This document shows, one piece after another, positions 33,144 to 42,296 of a DNA stretch of 64,000 nt. The first letter of the stretch is position 1. Each line of letters begins with the position of its first letter. The DNA is from CAYRWR01 sp964428015 (lineage in GTDB: Bacteria > Spirochaetota > Brevinematia > Brevinematales > CAYRWR01): the NCBI GenBank assembly GCA_964428015.1, contig CAYRWR010000013.1, forward strand, positions 1 through 64,000, written 5' to 3'. The notes below the pieces were generated by a model. That model was not told where the DNA came from and did no database searches. It worked only from the letters and a program-made list of their open reading frames with translations. The translations under genes and the position numbers were made by a program.

Positions 33144-34628
33144 CTAAACAGTAAATTTTATTTTTTCCTGCCTGCACATGGCCTGAGCCAGTTTTCTCCC
33201 CCCCATGGCAGCGGGTGGTAGTCCGCCTCCGGGCGTCACCCATTGACCGATCATATAGAAATTTGATAACCCGTTTAAACGTACCGGCAGCTGCTTCATC
33301 ATGTTGTTTTTGTCGGGCAGCCAGCCTTCATAACTGCCTTGCCAGTTTCCGGTATAGCGGATGATAGTTTCCGGGGTAGCCACATCGACTACCTCCACCT
33401 TGTTGCTAAAGTCACCAAAATAACTCTCCGCTTCCAGGATGATCCAGTCTGCAATGCGTTTCTTCTCGGCTTCATATTTCAATTTATCCTTTTTCCTGAG
33501 GTCTACCCAGTACTGGTAATTATAGGTATTGATCATCGAGATCACCGGAGTCTTGCCTTGAGGTGCCAGGCCTTCACCCCGATTGAAGAATCGCAGTCCC
33601 ACATTGGTCAGGGTCTGTTTTCCTCCTTCTATACTGAGGCTGTGTTTAGCAGGAAAAAAGAAAGTGGAGACCGGCCCTTCAAATTTTCTATTTATCCCCA
33701 GGGACACAAAGATTAGAGAAGGGAAAATTTTCCAGCTGGTATAGGCATGGGTGAGTTTGGGATGGGAAAATTTGCCTTCCAGCATACGGTTCAGGGTGGT
33801 ATAGCCGTCTGCCGCGGAGATAATATAATCCCCATAGATCTTTTTATCTTTAATGCTGATGCCTATGGCCTTCCCGTCCTCTACCAGCACTCTGTCAACC
33901 TTGCTATGGTAGAAAATTCTGCCGCCGTGATTTAGATAGGTCTTTTCGATGGCACGGGCAAATTCCAGTGAACCGCCCACGGGATAACCATTCGTACGGG
34001 CCGCCATAAATCCCAGCATCATCATCATGCCTATCACGGGGAAATCATCCATAGAGCCCATGCCGTACATTTCCAGAAAGAACTGCTTTAAAACAGGGCT
34101 TTTAAATTTCCCGGCAAAGCGGGTGACTGTCATACCGCCCCATTTTAAAAACTGGGGCATCATCCCGGCCATTTTCAGCATTAAACCCAGCGTCTTGTCC
34201 TCGTTGCGGCCCGGCATATCCATTTTGGAAAATGATCGGATACCTCTGATGAAGCTGTCTATAAACCGGGTGTCTTCCGGCCCCAGCCGGTACATTTCAG
34301 CGCGGAGCTTTTCCGGATCGGTATATACGGTAAAAGCCTCTCCGGCTTTATTTTCCCACCGGATATAGATATCACTTTCGATCATAGTACGTCCCTGTAC
34401 TGCTCCCAGCTCCTGCCAGAGATGATACAGGCTTTTACCCGGAGATGACCCCATCAGCCAATGTATGCAGAAGTCAAAAACATACCCCTTCCGTTCCCAG
34501 GCTGTGCACACCCCTCCCGGTAGACTATGCATCTCATAAATCTCGGTGTCAAATCCGTTCCTGGCCAGATAAGACCCTACCGATAAACCATAGACTCCGC
34601 CCCCGATAATCAGCACCTTTTTAGGCAT
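33144..34628 (-). CDS. CrtI/phytoene-desaturase-like FAD oxidoreductase
   Basis: 494 residues. FAD-binding Rossmann motif at the N-terminus (VLIIGGGVYGLSVGSYLA, then GGVCTAWERKGYVFDF), a central substrate domain, and a C-terminal FAD motif (WVTPGGGLPPAAMGGRKLA). This is the layout of carotenoid desaturases, isomerases and retinol-saturase-like enzymes; the real substrate may be another polyprenyl or lipid. Start ATG 34626-34628 has GGAGGAAAG just upstream; an earlier start adds 13 unrelated residues. Flanked by terminators on both sides, so its own transcript. It stands near an RND exporter and an isoprenoid operon, which hints at lipid chemistry but does not prove it. Confidence 0.82.
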   Translation of the reverse strand: MPKKVLIIGGGVYGLSVGSYLARNGFDTEIYEMHSLPGGVCTAWERKGYVFDFCIHWLMGSSPGKSLYHLWQELGAVQGRTMIESDIYIRWENKAGEAFTVYTDPEKLRAEMYRLGPEDTRFIDSFIRGIRSFSKMDMPGRNEDKTLGLMLKMAGMMPQFLKWGGMTVTRFAGKFKSPVLKQFFLEMYGMGSMDDFPVIGMMMMLGFMAARTNGYPVGGSLEFARAIEKTYLNHGGRIFYHSKVDRVLVEDGKAIGISIKDKKIYGDYIISAADGYTTLNRMLEGKFSHPKLTHAYTSWKIFPSLIFVSLGINRKFEGPVSTFFFPAKHSLSIEGGKQTLTNVGLRFFNRGEGLAPQGKTPVISMINTYNYQYWVDLRKKDKLKYEAEKKRIADWIILEAESYFGDFSNKVEVVDVATPETIIRYTGNWQGSYEGWLPDKNNMMKQLPVRLNGLSNFYMIGQWVTPGGGLPPAAMGGRKLAQAMCRQEKIKFTV

Positions 34629-34714
34629 ACTTTCCTCCACCTTTTTATAGTTCAGGTAATTGAACAAATCAGAAATGGATTATTGACACCTTATTTCATG
34701 GTTTTTATTTTATC

Positions 34715-34745
34715 AAAAAAAATACCCCCGTCATTTAAACGGGGG
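34715..34745 (-). terminator. Terminator of tetR-RND operon
   Basis: 7-bp G/C stem (CCCCCGT with ACGGGGG), 7-base loop, then eight T on the minus strand, downstream of the RND stop at 34784. Confidence 0.85.
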
Positions 34746-34783
34746 CTTTACAGAAATCTGTTACAAAAAGATCAGACACTGAA

Positions 34784-36934
34784 TCAGTCTACCAGCTTTT
34801 TTTCCCTGCCGATACCCAGCAGTCCCGGTAACAGACTCAGACTGAGAAAGGCGCTCAGGAGCATAGTCACCCACATCAGTAGTGAAAGGGTGGTATGAAT
34901 CTGCAGAGGGGAAAGGATCATGACAGTAAAACCGATTGACAACCCCATGGCATTGGCCAGGACCGGTGTCGCCACGAAATGCAGCGCTTCTGTTGCCGGC
35001 TTCTTATGGCCTTCTCTTTTAAAATGGTAAAACAGGGAGGTAAAGTGAATAGCGTAGTCTATTCCCACCCCTATGGTCATTCCCGACATGATACTGGTTA
35101 TAATACTGATATCAATTTTCATAAATCCCATTACCGCGAAAAGGCCAGCCAGTGTTATCATAATCGGCACTATAGATACCAGTCCAGCTTTGAAAGATCT
35201 TACAAAAATACTGGTCAGCAGGAACACACTGGCCAGGGCTATGATCAGCGATTGAATGAGCTGATTGATAATCCTGATGTTCATACTCATGATTTCAAAT
35301 GCCGTACCTACCGGATAGGCCTGATGCCCCGTCTCCTTTTCCAGTGCGGCAATTTTCTGGGTAATTTTATCCAGAGTATCGGAGTGTTGATTGTCAGTAA
35401 ACAGCAGTACTCTGATCCAGCCTGATTCAGATACAAAGCTGTGATACAGATCCGGGTTCTGGCTTTTCATCTGGGCAGAAATAAACTGGGCTATAAACTG
35501 ACTGTCAGGATAACCTTTGGCTGGCCCCATCATGCCGGCAATCTGTTTTATGACACTGTACACTGACACACTGGAGGTTATCAGCCCTTCCTTCTCCAGA
35601 TCCCTCTGAAAAGCCAGCACTGACTTCGCGAAATCCGGATAATATACGTCTTTTGCCTTGATCAATACCATCTGGGGATAGGCTCCCCCCACATGCCGGC
35701 CCAGCTCTTCAATAGACTTCCTGACCGCGGTTTCAGGTTTGTACATATCCGTCATGGAAAAGTCGGCCCGGAGTTTGAGCAGACCAGGTACCGAGACCCC
35801 TATAAGTACCAGGGAGATTAATACAGCCCGAACCCCTGTGAGTTTATACAAGCCCTGTGCTATCCGTGAGACCTTTGCCTGGTCCTTAGCGGGCAGGGGC
35901 TTCTGGTGGAATAGCATAATAGGCAGGATGATCCAGGTGACCACTCCGGCCAAAAGGATTCCTCCCGCCGCGGTAATGGCCATCTCCTGAATGGCAGCAG
36001 AGTGGATGGTTAAAAGGGATAAAAATCCGGCCATGGTAGTGAGACTGGTTAAAATGATAGGTATGCCCACTGCTTTCAGTGTGTGGGCAATAGCCTCTTT
36101 ATTGGTGGCACCTTTGCCCAGTTGGTCCATGACATGGCTGGTGACATGCAGTCCGTCAGCCGAACCCAGTACAATGATAAAGATAGGTACCAGAACGCTC
36201 ATAATGGAAATGCTGCCCCTGACCCAGCTCAGGATTCCCAGAGTCAACACAGCGCCAATAATGGCTGGTATCATAGACAGGATGGTAGCCCTGAAGCTTC
36301 CGATTCTGAGGCGGAAGACCAGCAGCATCAGGAAAATAGCCATAGGGGGAAGAAAAAGTAAAATCTGCAGCACATAATTAAAGATCTCACTTTCCAGAAA
36401 AGGTTCTCCCGACAGGGAATATCCCGGAATTTTCTGATCAGCCAGAGCCTTGACTGCCTTCACTGTGAGACGATAGTCAGCTTTTTCCTTCATCTGCAGC
36501 CGTATCAGGAACCAGGTCCCTTCTGAATCTGTAATGATGCCTTTTATCCCCACATTGAGTTGCATGAGCATGGATAACTGTTTTTTTATTACAGAGTCTT
36601 CCTGATCAGCTAAAGTGTCGGGGAAGGCTGCCATAGCCCGGGCGATGCCGGGAATCTTGTCACATTCTCGGGTAAAATCAACTATAGTACGGATACCCTT
36701 AGGGGTAGCCTTACCTGGTGCTAACAGCAGCATCTGGCTGGTATCCCCGAACGCTTCATCCATCAGCTTCTTACCCTGCTTATAGGGTGAATCCTTGGGA
36801 GCAAACAGATCAAAACTGGTAACAATATTGACCCTGAAGATTCCTATTAGAGATAAGATGATGGAAACTGCCACAAGAGCCATTAAAGGCTTCCCTTTCT
36901 TTTCCAAAAAATCACAGAAATCCTTGATGTTCAT
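34784..36934 (-). CDS. RND-superfamily (MMPL/HAE3-type) exporter
   Basis: 716 residues, about 12 membrane helices in two repeats, each with a periplasmic loop after the first helix. Repeat features are VLGSADGLH and MTIGVGIDYAIH at the two TM4 positions, where the acidic residue couples proton flow to transport. Length and loops match the HAE3/MMPL group, which includes hopanoid and lipid exporters, rather than drug-pump RND proteins of about 1000 residues. No membrane-fusion protein or outer-membrane channel is adjacent. The ATG overlaps the TetR gene by four bases. The cargo is unknown; a hydrophobic lipid is the best guess. Confidence 0.88.
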   Translation of the reverse strand: MNIKDFCDFLEKKGKPLMALVAVSIILSLIGIFRVNIVTSFDLFAPKDSPYKQGKKLMDEAFGDTSQMLLLAPGKATPKGIRTIVDFTRECDKIPGIARAMAAFPDTLADQEDSVIKKQLSMLMQLNVGIKGIITDSEGTWFLIRLQMKEKADYRLTVKAVKALADQKIPGYSLSGEPFLESEIFNYVLQILLFLPPMAIFLMLLVFRLRIGSFRATILSMIPAIIGAVLTLGILSWVRGSISIMSVLVPIFIIVLGSADGLHVTSHVMDQLGKGATNKEAIAHTLKAVGIPIILTSLTTMAGFLSLLTIHSAAIQEMAITAAGGILLAGVVTWIILPIMLFHQKPLPAKDQAKVSRIAQGLYKLTGVRAVLISLVLIGVSVPGLLKLRADFSMTDMYKPETAVRKSIEELGRHVGGAYPQMVLIKAKDVYYPDFAKSVLAFQRDLEKEGLITSSVSVYSVIKQIAGMMGPAKGYPDSQFIAQFISAQMKSQNPDLYHSFVSESGWIRVLLFTDNQHSDTLDKITQKIAALEKETGHQAYPVGTAFEIMSMNIRIINQLIQSLIIALASVFLLTSIFVRSFKAGLVSIVPIMITLAGLFAVMGFMKIDISIITSIMSGMTIGVGIDYAIHFTSLFYHFKREGHKKPATEALHFVATPVLANAMGLSIGFTVMILSPLQIHTTLSLLMWVTMLLSAFLSLSLLPGLLGIGREKKLVD

Positions 36935-37530
36935 CCTTGGTCTCCTTTTTTATCCCGATTTAAAATGCCATTTATCATTAATCTGCTCATAAAATTTAGT
37001 ACAGACTGCGGAGATCCTGATTCCTTAATAATTTCCTCAGTCCCCGGATTAGATACCAGAGCAGTAATAACCTGAATAATCAGATCTATGGAAATCATCG
37101 GGTCCAGTAAACCTTTATCCCGGGCTTGCTGCAGCAGAACTCCGAACCTGTCGCGGATAAGTGCTTCCCTGTGATTATTGATCCTGTCCCATAATTCCGG
37201 CTGTTGAACCCGTATCTTCTGGAGTACCGGGATTTTTAACCTGGCCAGAGTATTTCCCAGATACAGAAACCATTCTCTGAATACCTCTTCAAAGCTATCC
37301 CTATCTTGAAATCCTTTTAGTATAATTATAGATAATTTTTCTTCCACTTCATGAAAAAACACATCTATACTGGAATTGACCATTTCTGTCCGGCTCCGGA
37401 AACAAATATAGAGTGTCTTTTTACTCATATGGAGTTGTGCTGCCAGGCCGTCCATGGTGAGATTGTGATGCCCCCGGAGAAAAATCTGCTCAAAAACAAT
37501 TCGGCTGATGTGGTCTTTTTTATTTTCCAA
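36931..37530 (-). CDS. TetR-family transcriptional regulator
   Basis: 199 residues. N-terminal helix-turn-helix (about 22-45; MDGLAAQLHMSKKTLYICF) of the TetR type and a C-terminal helical ligand domain. The start is TTG at 37528-37530, with AAGGGG six bases upstream; the next Met lies in the DNA-binding helix. The stop overlaps the RND ATG by four bases, so it controls that exporter in an operon. A perfect 28-bp palindrome covers its own promoter (37549-37576). The ligand would be sensed in the C-terminal domain and is unknown. Confidence 0.92.
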   Translation of the reverse strand: MENKKDHISRIVFEQIFLRGHHNLTMDGLAAQLHMSKKTLYICFRSRTEMVNSSIDVFFHEVEEKLSIIILKGFQDRDSFEEVFREWFLYLGNTLARLKIPVLQKIRVQQPELWDRINNHREALIRDRFGVLLQQARDKGLLDPMISIDLIIQVITALVSNPGTEEIIKESGSPQSVLNFMSRLMINGILNRDKKGDQG

Positions 37531-37548
37531 TAGATCCCCTTATCTTCA

Positions 37549-37576
37549 GGAAACTAAATCAGTATATTTAGTTTCC
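37549..37576. promoter_or_regulatory. Probable TetR operator (perfect palindrome)
   Basis: Arms GGAAACTAAAT (37549-37559) and ATTTAGTTTCC (37566-37576) match perfectly around a 6-base centre CAGTAT. Size and symmetry are those of TetR-family operators. It covers the -10 box and start region of the tetR promoter. Binding by the neighbouring TetR protein is inferred. Confidence 0.8.
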
Positions 37577-37589
37577 AATTTATATACAA
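37561..37589 (-). promoter_or_regulatory. Promoter of tetR-RND
   Basis: Minus-strand TTGTAT (37584-37589), 17-base spacer, TATACT (37561-37566). The -10 box lies in the centre of the palindrome, so a bound dimer would block RNA polymerase. Confidence 0.65.
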
Positions 37590-37595
37590 ATTTAA

Positions 37596-37624
37596 GAGAC
37601 ATAAATTTGCAAAATTGCTATAAT
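37596..37624 (+). promoter_or_regulatory. Promoter of the mevalonate operon
   Basis: GAGACA (37596-37601), 17-base spacer, TATAAT (37619-37624), about 105 bases before the first ATG. The -35 is 4/6. The palindromic operator ends 19 bases upstream of it, so the TetR protein might also influence this promoter. Confidence 0.6.
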
Positions 37625-37735
37625 ATGACTATATTAGTATGATTTTACATCCGGATAGCAATCCGGTATTCACGTAAAAAAATCATAAACTAACTTAAGA
37701 ATAATCCATGTTACCATAAAAGTGGAGAAAAGGGC

Positions 37736-39010
37736 ATGAGTCAGACAACCATGGGTATCAGTGATATCAGGATCTTTGTGCCAGAACAGGAAATCAAACT
37801 GGATACCATTTTGAAACAAAGAACCCGGGAAGATAGCCAGTGGGAATTCCGGCTTACCAGAGCCATCCGGATTACCGGTCAAAAATCCCTGCGCTTTCCG
37901 CAAACCTGGGAAGACACGACGACTATGGCAGCCCAGGCTTGTATCCATTTACTGCAGCATCTTGACCCGCATCAGCGGGAAAATATCCGGTTTCTGACCA
38001 TCGGTACCGAGACTTCGGTGGATATGTCCAAGCCTGTATCCAGTTATGTGATAGGCCTCATGGAAAAAGCCGGAATGCCTCTCCCCTCTTCTCTGACTAC
38101 CTTTCAGGTACAGCATGCCTGCGCCAGCGGAACACTAAGTCTGTTATCCGTTTGCGGATTATTGAACAGTACCGGAAAAACGGGGGATCTGGGTATCATC
38201 CTGACCTCGGATATCAGCCGATATGAAGCGCCTTCCACAGCTGAGATTACCCAGGGCGCGGGAGCGGTTGCGATATTGGTGGAAGAAAATCCCCGTTTAC
38301 TGGAATTAGACCTGGCTGCACTGGGCTTGTATTCCCGGGACGTTGACGATTTTTTCCGACCTCTGGGATCCATCACAGCCCGGGTCAAAGGCGGCTATTC
38401 CGTCAAATGCTATATCGACAGTTTTCTGGGTGCCTTTGAAGACCACTGCTCCCGTATGGATGTGGACCCGGTACTAGAGCTTAAAAGTATAGATGTGTTC
38501 GCGCTCCATGTCCCTTACTCCCATATGCCCCTGAATGCGCTCTATAAACTATTCCGGAAATATCTCGAATTTGACCAGTGTCGTACTGAGGATTATCTCC
38601 GGGAAAAAGGTTTTTTTGATTCTATCCTGCCTGCCACCACCATAGGCAATATCTACACCGGCAGCCTCTTCCTGGGTCTGGTGTTTAGTCTCCGGGAAAG
38701 ACTGCGTGTGATGGGAAATAATCTGGTCGGAAAAAAAGTACTTTTATCCAGTTATGGTTCCGGGAATACCATGGCGCTTTTCACGGGCAGGGTGGCTGAG
38801 CAGGCACCACAGGTCATTTCCAACTGGGACCTGGACAGCTTGATGGACTCCGCCCGGCCGGCTGATTTTAAAAGCTATGAACACTGGATAAATAATGGAA
38901 ACCCGGGGCCCCGCTTTTCTCAAAAAGAACTGCTGCATAAAATCCCTCAGGGGAGGTTTTACCTGGAAACCATTCGGGAGGACGGCTACCGTGAATACAA
39001 TATCCGATGA
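37736..39010 (+). CDS. mvaS: Hydroxymethylglutaryl-CoA synthase
   Basis: 424 residues. Condenses acetyl-CoA with acetoacetyl-CoA to HMG-CoA, the first committed MVA step. Thiolase-fold protein with the catalytic Cys129 in QHACASGTL, the early IGTETSVDMSKP segment, and the catalytic His region FALHVPYSHMP. The acetyl-acceptor Glu is expected in the TWEDTTTMA region. ATG 37736 has GGAG eight bases upstream. First gene of a six-gene operon; its end overlaps the next gene by 20 bases. No acetoacetyl-CoA thiolase gene is in this window. Confidence 0.94.
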   Translation: MSQTTMGISDIRIFVPEQEIKLDTILKQRTREDSQWEFRLTRAIRITGQKSLRFPQTWEDTTTMAAQACIHLLQHLDPHQRENIRFLTIGTETSVDMSKPVSSYVIGLMEKAGMPLPSSLTTFQVQHACASGTLSLLSVCGLLNSTGKTGDLGIILTSDISRYEAPSTAEITQGAGAVAILVEENPRLLELDLAALGLYSRDVDDFFRPLGSITARVKGGYSVKCYIDSFLGAFEDHCSRMDVDPVLELKSIDVFALHVPYSHMPLNALYKLFRKYLEFDQCRTEDYLREKGFFDSILPATTIGNIYTGSLFLGLVFSLRERLRVMGNNLVGKKVLLSSYGSGNTMALFTGRVAEQAPQVISNWDLDSLMDSARPADFKSYEHWINNGNPGPRFSQKELLHKIPQGRFYLETIREDGYREYNIR

Positions 39011-40073
39011 CCTTTCTGACCGTAAAACCCGGCACCTGGAAATTTGCCTGGATAGCGATAAATACCAGGTGGAAACCGGTGACACCCTGCTGGACAGGGT
39101 ACACTTCTATCACCGTGCTCTTCCGGAAATAAGTCTGGACGTCATTTCCACAAAAACTTCTGTATTGGGGTATGAAGCCCGGGGACCGGTATTTATCTCC
39201 TGTATGACCGGAGGCAGCGAAAAAGGGTATCAGCTCAATCGGCTGCTGGCGGAGGCTGCACAGGAAATCGGTATACCGGTAGGTATAGGCTCTTTCCGCG
39301 TCCTTGGGGATAAGCCCGAAACACTGACCCATTTCCGGATGCGGAAATTCGCCCCTACTGTCCCCATCCTGGCAAATATAGGTGCGGTACAGGTGAGAGA
39401 TATTCCCCACACTCAGCTGATAGAGACTGCTAAAAATCTGGAAGCCACAGCTCAGGTGATCCATTGTAACCCCGGTCAGGAATTATTTCAGAACGGTGGT
39501 GACCGGGATTTTAAGGGTTTAAAAGAAGCCCTATACCGTTTTATCAACCTTTCTCCTCTTCCAGTGATCATTAAAGAAACCGGGTTCGGTCTTCTTCCCG
39601 GTGAGGTAAAAGATCTCCTGGACCACGGAGCTTATGCGGTGGACGTAGCCGGGTCCGGTGGTACTAATTGGCTGAAGGTAGAAGCCTGTCGGGATACACC
39701 CGGCATCAGGGAATTATCCCGTCAGTTCGATGATTGGGGACATCCCACGGCCTTACTGCTGGCGGCTCTCTCCCCCCGTGGAAAAGTCTGGGCATCGGGA
39801 GGTATCCGTACCGGCATGGACATTGCCAAAGTGATCGCTTTGGGCGCTGATATGGCCGGTGTGGCCCTGAAATTTATTCGGTCGGCAGCCCGTAAGGGAA
39901 TAGAGGGGGTAATAGACTATTACCAGGGCCTGGAAAAAACTTTGAAAACCGTCATGCTCCTCACCGGAAGTCCTGACCTGGCCGCACTCCGGCAGGCACC
40001 CCGATATTATGACCCCTGGTTCGCGCAGCAGCTGCAATTATATCAGGATGGATTGAAGGGAGGGATAATATGA
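38991..40073 (+). CDS. fni: Type 2 isopentenyl-diphosphate isomerase (FMN-dependent)
   Basis: 360 residues. Interconverts IPP and DMAPP with FMN and NADPH. TIM-barrel motifs: SCMTGGSEKGYQLNRLLAEA, GIGSFRVLGD, HCNPGQELFQNGGDRDF, IIKETGFGL, DVAGSGGTNW and ASGGIRTGMDIAKVIALGAD, all typical of the family. I chose GTG 38991-38993 because GGGAGG lies nine bases upstream; an earlier in-frame ATG (38895) has no such site and would put 32 residues of frame-shifted mvaS sequence in front. It overlaps mvaS by 20 bases and mvaA by four. Confidence 0.94.
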   Translation: MNTISDDLSDRKTRHLEICLDSDKYQVETGDTLLDRVHFYHRALPEISLDVISTKTSVLGYEARGPVFISCMTGGSEKGYQLNRLLAEAAQEIGIPVGIGSFRVLGDKPETLTHFRMRKFAPTVPILANIGAVQVRDIPHTQLIETAKNLEATAQVIHCNPGQELFQNGGDRDFKGLKEALYRFINLSPLPVIIKETGFGLLPGEVKDLLDHGAYAVDVAGSGGTNWLKVEACRDTPGIRELSRQFDDWGHPTALLLAALSPRGKVWASGGIRTGMDIAKVIALGADMAGVALKFIRSAARKGIEGVIDYYQGLEKTLKTVMLLTGSPDLAALRQAPRYYDPWFAQQLQLYQDGLKGGII

Positions 40074-41338
40074 AAATACCCTCGAATTTCCGCAGACTAT
40101 CTCCCTCAGACAGACGGGCTGCCTTGTACCAGGAACTGGAGATGGACTCTCTGGAGCGCGATATATATAATGGTCTGGATCAGTTTTCTGAATTATCCGA
40201 TATCCTGATTGAAAACTCCATCGGTTTTACCCCCATACCCCTGGGACTGGTACCGGCTTTCCCGGTCAATGGAAAAACCTATGCTGTCCCGCTGGCTACG
40301 GAAGAACCGTCCGTGGTGGCGGCGCTTAATTTTTCGGGTAAGATCCTGTCCCGTTGCGGAGGCATCACCGCTGTAGGAGCACCCTCTTTGACCAAGGGCC
40401 AGGTTTTCCTGGAAGGCACCCTCCCCGACGCAACCCAAAAAATTACAGATTCTATCCCCCATCTGGAAGAAATACTGATGGAACCCCTTCAGAAAATGAC
40501 AGCCCGGGGGGGAGGATTGAGAGGATGGGAGATACGCTATCATCCCGGTCCGGAGGTATTGGAAGCAGGCTTCTGGGTAGACTGCGTAGACGCATTGGGC
40601 GCAAATCTGGTCAATACTCTGGCGGAAAAAATTTCTTCTCCCCTGGAAAAAATCAGCGGTGGTAAAAAGCTCATGGCCATTTTATCCAATAGCGGTGAAA
40701 AAAGATTGGCACACGCGGAATTCAACATGCCGGCCAGCCTACTGGGTATAGTCAGCGGAGACCCGGATGAACAAGCTCGGCGCATAGTGAAAGCCGGCAT
40801 TCTGGCCACAGACATCCCCCAGCGGGCGGTGACGCATAACAAAGGTATTATGAACGGCATCACAGCCCTGGCCCTGGCTACGGGAAATGACACCCGTGCC
40901 CTGGAAGCTTCGGTGCATGCCTATGCCGCCCGTGACGGGCAATACCGCGGTTTGACTGCCTACACCCTGGAAGAGGGTGTACTCCGCGGCACTATCAGCC
41001 TGCCTCTGCCCCTGGCAACCTCGGGAGGTGCGACCGGTATCCATCCCGCCTGTACTGCCGCCCTGAAGATACTGGGTACTGATTCAGCAGCGGAACTCAG
41101 CGCTGTGACGGCGGCAGTGGGTTTGGCTCAGAATCTGGCCGCGTTGATCGCCCTTACGGGACAGGGTATACAGCTGGGTCACATGAAATACCATGCTTCC
41201 CGCCTGGCCTGGTCAGCCGGTGCCCGCGGCTCTGAAATTAAGCAGGTAGTGGGGGAAATGACCCGCCAGGGCCGGTTTGATCCCGGCACGGCCCGGACTA
41301 TCCTGGCCGGCTTGAGACAAGGGAAAGATCATGCATGA
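40070..41338 (+). CDS. mvaA: Hydroxymethylglutaryl-CoA reductase, class II
   Basis: 422 residues. Reduces HMG-CoA to mevalonate. Class II bacterial form: no membrane domain, ENSIGFTPIPLGLVPAF near residue 49. Catalytic residues visible: Glu79 in ATEEPSV, Lys258 in NKGIMNG, Asp289 in RDGQYRGL, and His375 in GHMKYHASRL. DALGANLVNTLAE is the cofactor-binding region. NADH or NADPH preference is not evident. The ATG overlaps fni by four bases; its 3' end overlaps the decarboxylase by eight. Confidence 0.95.
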   Translation: MKIPSNFRRLSPSDRRAALYQELEMDSLERDIYNGLDQFSELSDILIENSIGFTPIPLGLVPAFPVNGKTYAVPLATEEPSVVAALNFSGKILSRCGGITAVGAPSLTKGQVFLEGTLPDATQKITDSIPHLEEILMEPLQKMTARGGGLRGWEIRYHPGPEVLEAGFWVDCVDALGANLVNTLAEKISSPLEKISGGKKLMAILSNSGEKRLAHAEFNMPASLLGIVSGDPDEQARRIVKAGILATDIPQRAVTHNKGIMNGITALALATGNDTRALEASVHAYAARDGQYRGLTAYTLEEGVLRGTISLPLPLATSGGATGIHPACTAALKILGTDSAAELSAVTAAVGLAQNLAALIALTGQGIQLGHMKYHASRLAWSAGARGSEIKQVVGEMTRQGRFDPGTARTILAGLRQGKDHA

Positions 41339-42296
41339 AAAGACCTGGGCCGTGGCCCATCCTTCTCTGGCCCTGACCAAATACTGGGGCAAATCCGATA
41401 CCATCCGCAATCTTCCGGCGACACCCTCCCTGGCTCTGACCCTGAGCGGTCTGACATCCGAAGTGAGTGTTCAAGCCGCGGACAAGGATCAGATCATTCT
41501 GGATCAGCAGATCCAGCCTCCGGAACGCTACGCGCGTTTTTTTGCCCAGGCGCGCCGTCAACTGGGTTTAAATTGCGGCTTTTCCGTGCAGGCCCGGAAT
41601 AATTTCCCCACCGCGGCGGGACTGGCATCTTCCTCCAGCGGCTTCGCGGCTCTGGCCGCGGCCTTGTGCGCTATGAGCGACAGCTCCTTTTCCACCCATG
41701 CCGTCAGCAGGCTGGCACGGCTGGGATCCGGTAGCGCTTCACGGGCGGTGTACGGAGGATTTTCCCTGCTCCCGGCCGGGGGAAAATCCGCCAGGTTATT
41801 ATACGACAGGGAGTACTGGCCGGACCTGAGGGTCTTAATATGTCTGACAGATCCCGGTCCCAAATCCATATCTTCGCGTACCGCAATGGAGATTTCCCGT
41901 GCCACCAGTCCTTATTATTCCGCCTGGCTCAGAGATGCCCGGAGCCTAACCCGGGATGCCCGGAGCGCACTCCGGGAAAAAAATCTGGAAAAACTGGGCA
42001 GCATAATACGTCAAAGCTACCTGCGCATGTTTTCAGTATTATTTTCCTCACACCCCCCTATCCTGCTCTGGAATCCCCTATCACTGGCACTGATACGCTA
42101 CGCGGAAGAACAGCGCTCAAAGGGCATCAGCGTGTGGGAAACTATGGATGCCGGACCCCAGGTCAAGTATTTCTGCCAGGAGCAGGATCTGGATAAGATA
42201 AAGAGCGGACTATCTCAGCGCTTTCCCCATCTCCGGGTCCTGACGGCAGGTCCGGGACAAGGGGTACTTTCCGGTAGCGGGGAATTTCCGGCATGA
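41331..42296 (+). CDS. mvaD: Diphosphomevalonate decarboxylase
   Basis: 321 residues. ATP-dependent conversion of mevalonate 5-diphosphate to IPP. GHMP-kinase fold with ALTKYWGK near the N-terminus, the P-loop-like NFPTAAGLASSSSG (91-104), GSGSASRAVYGGF, and the catalytic Asp272 in ETMDAGPQVK. These features separate it from the two neighbouring kinases. It overlaps mvaA by eight bases and the next gene by four. Length is typical of bacterial forms. Confidence 0.95.
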   Translation: MHEKTWAVAHPSLALTKYWGKSDTIRNLPATPSLALTLSGLTSEVSVQAADKDQIILDQQIQPPERYARFFAQARRQLGLNCGFSVQARNNFPTAAGLASSSSGFAALAAALCAMSDSSFSTHAVSRLARLGSGSASRAVYGGFSLLPAGGKSARLLYDREYWPDLRVLICLTDPGPKSISSRTAMEISRATSPYYSAWLRDARSLTRDARSALREKNLEKLGSIIRQSYLRMFSVLFSSHPPILLWNPLSLALIRYAEEQRSKGISVWETMDAGPQVKYFCQEQDLDKIKSGLSQRFPHLRVLTAGPGQGVLSGSGEFPA

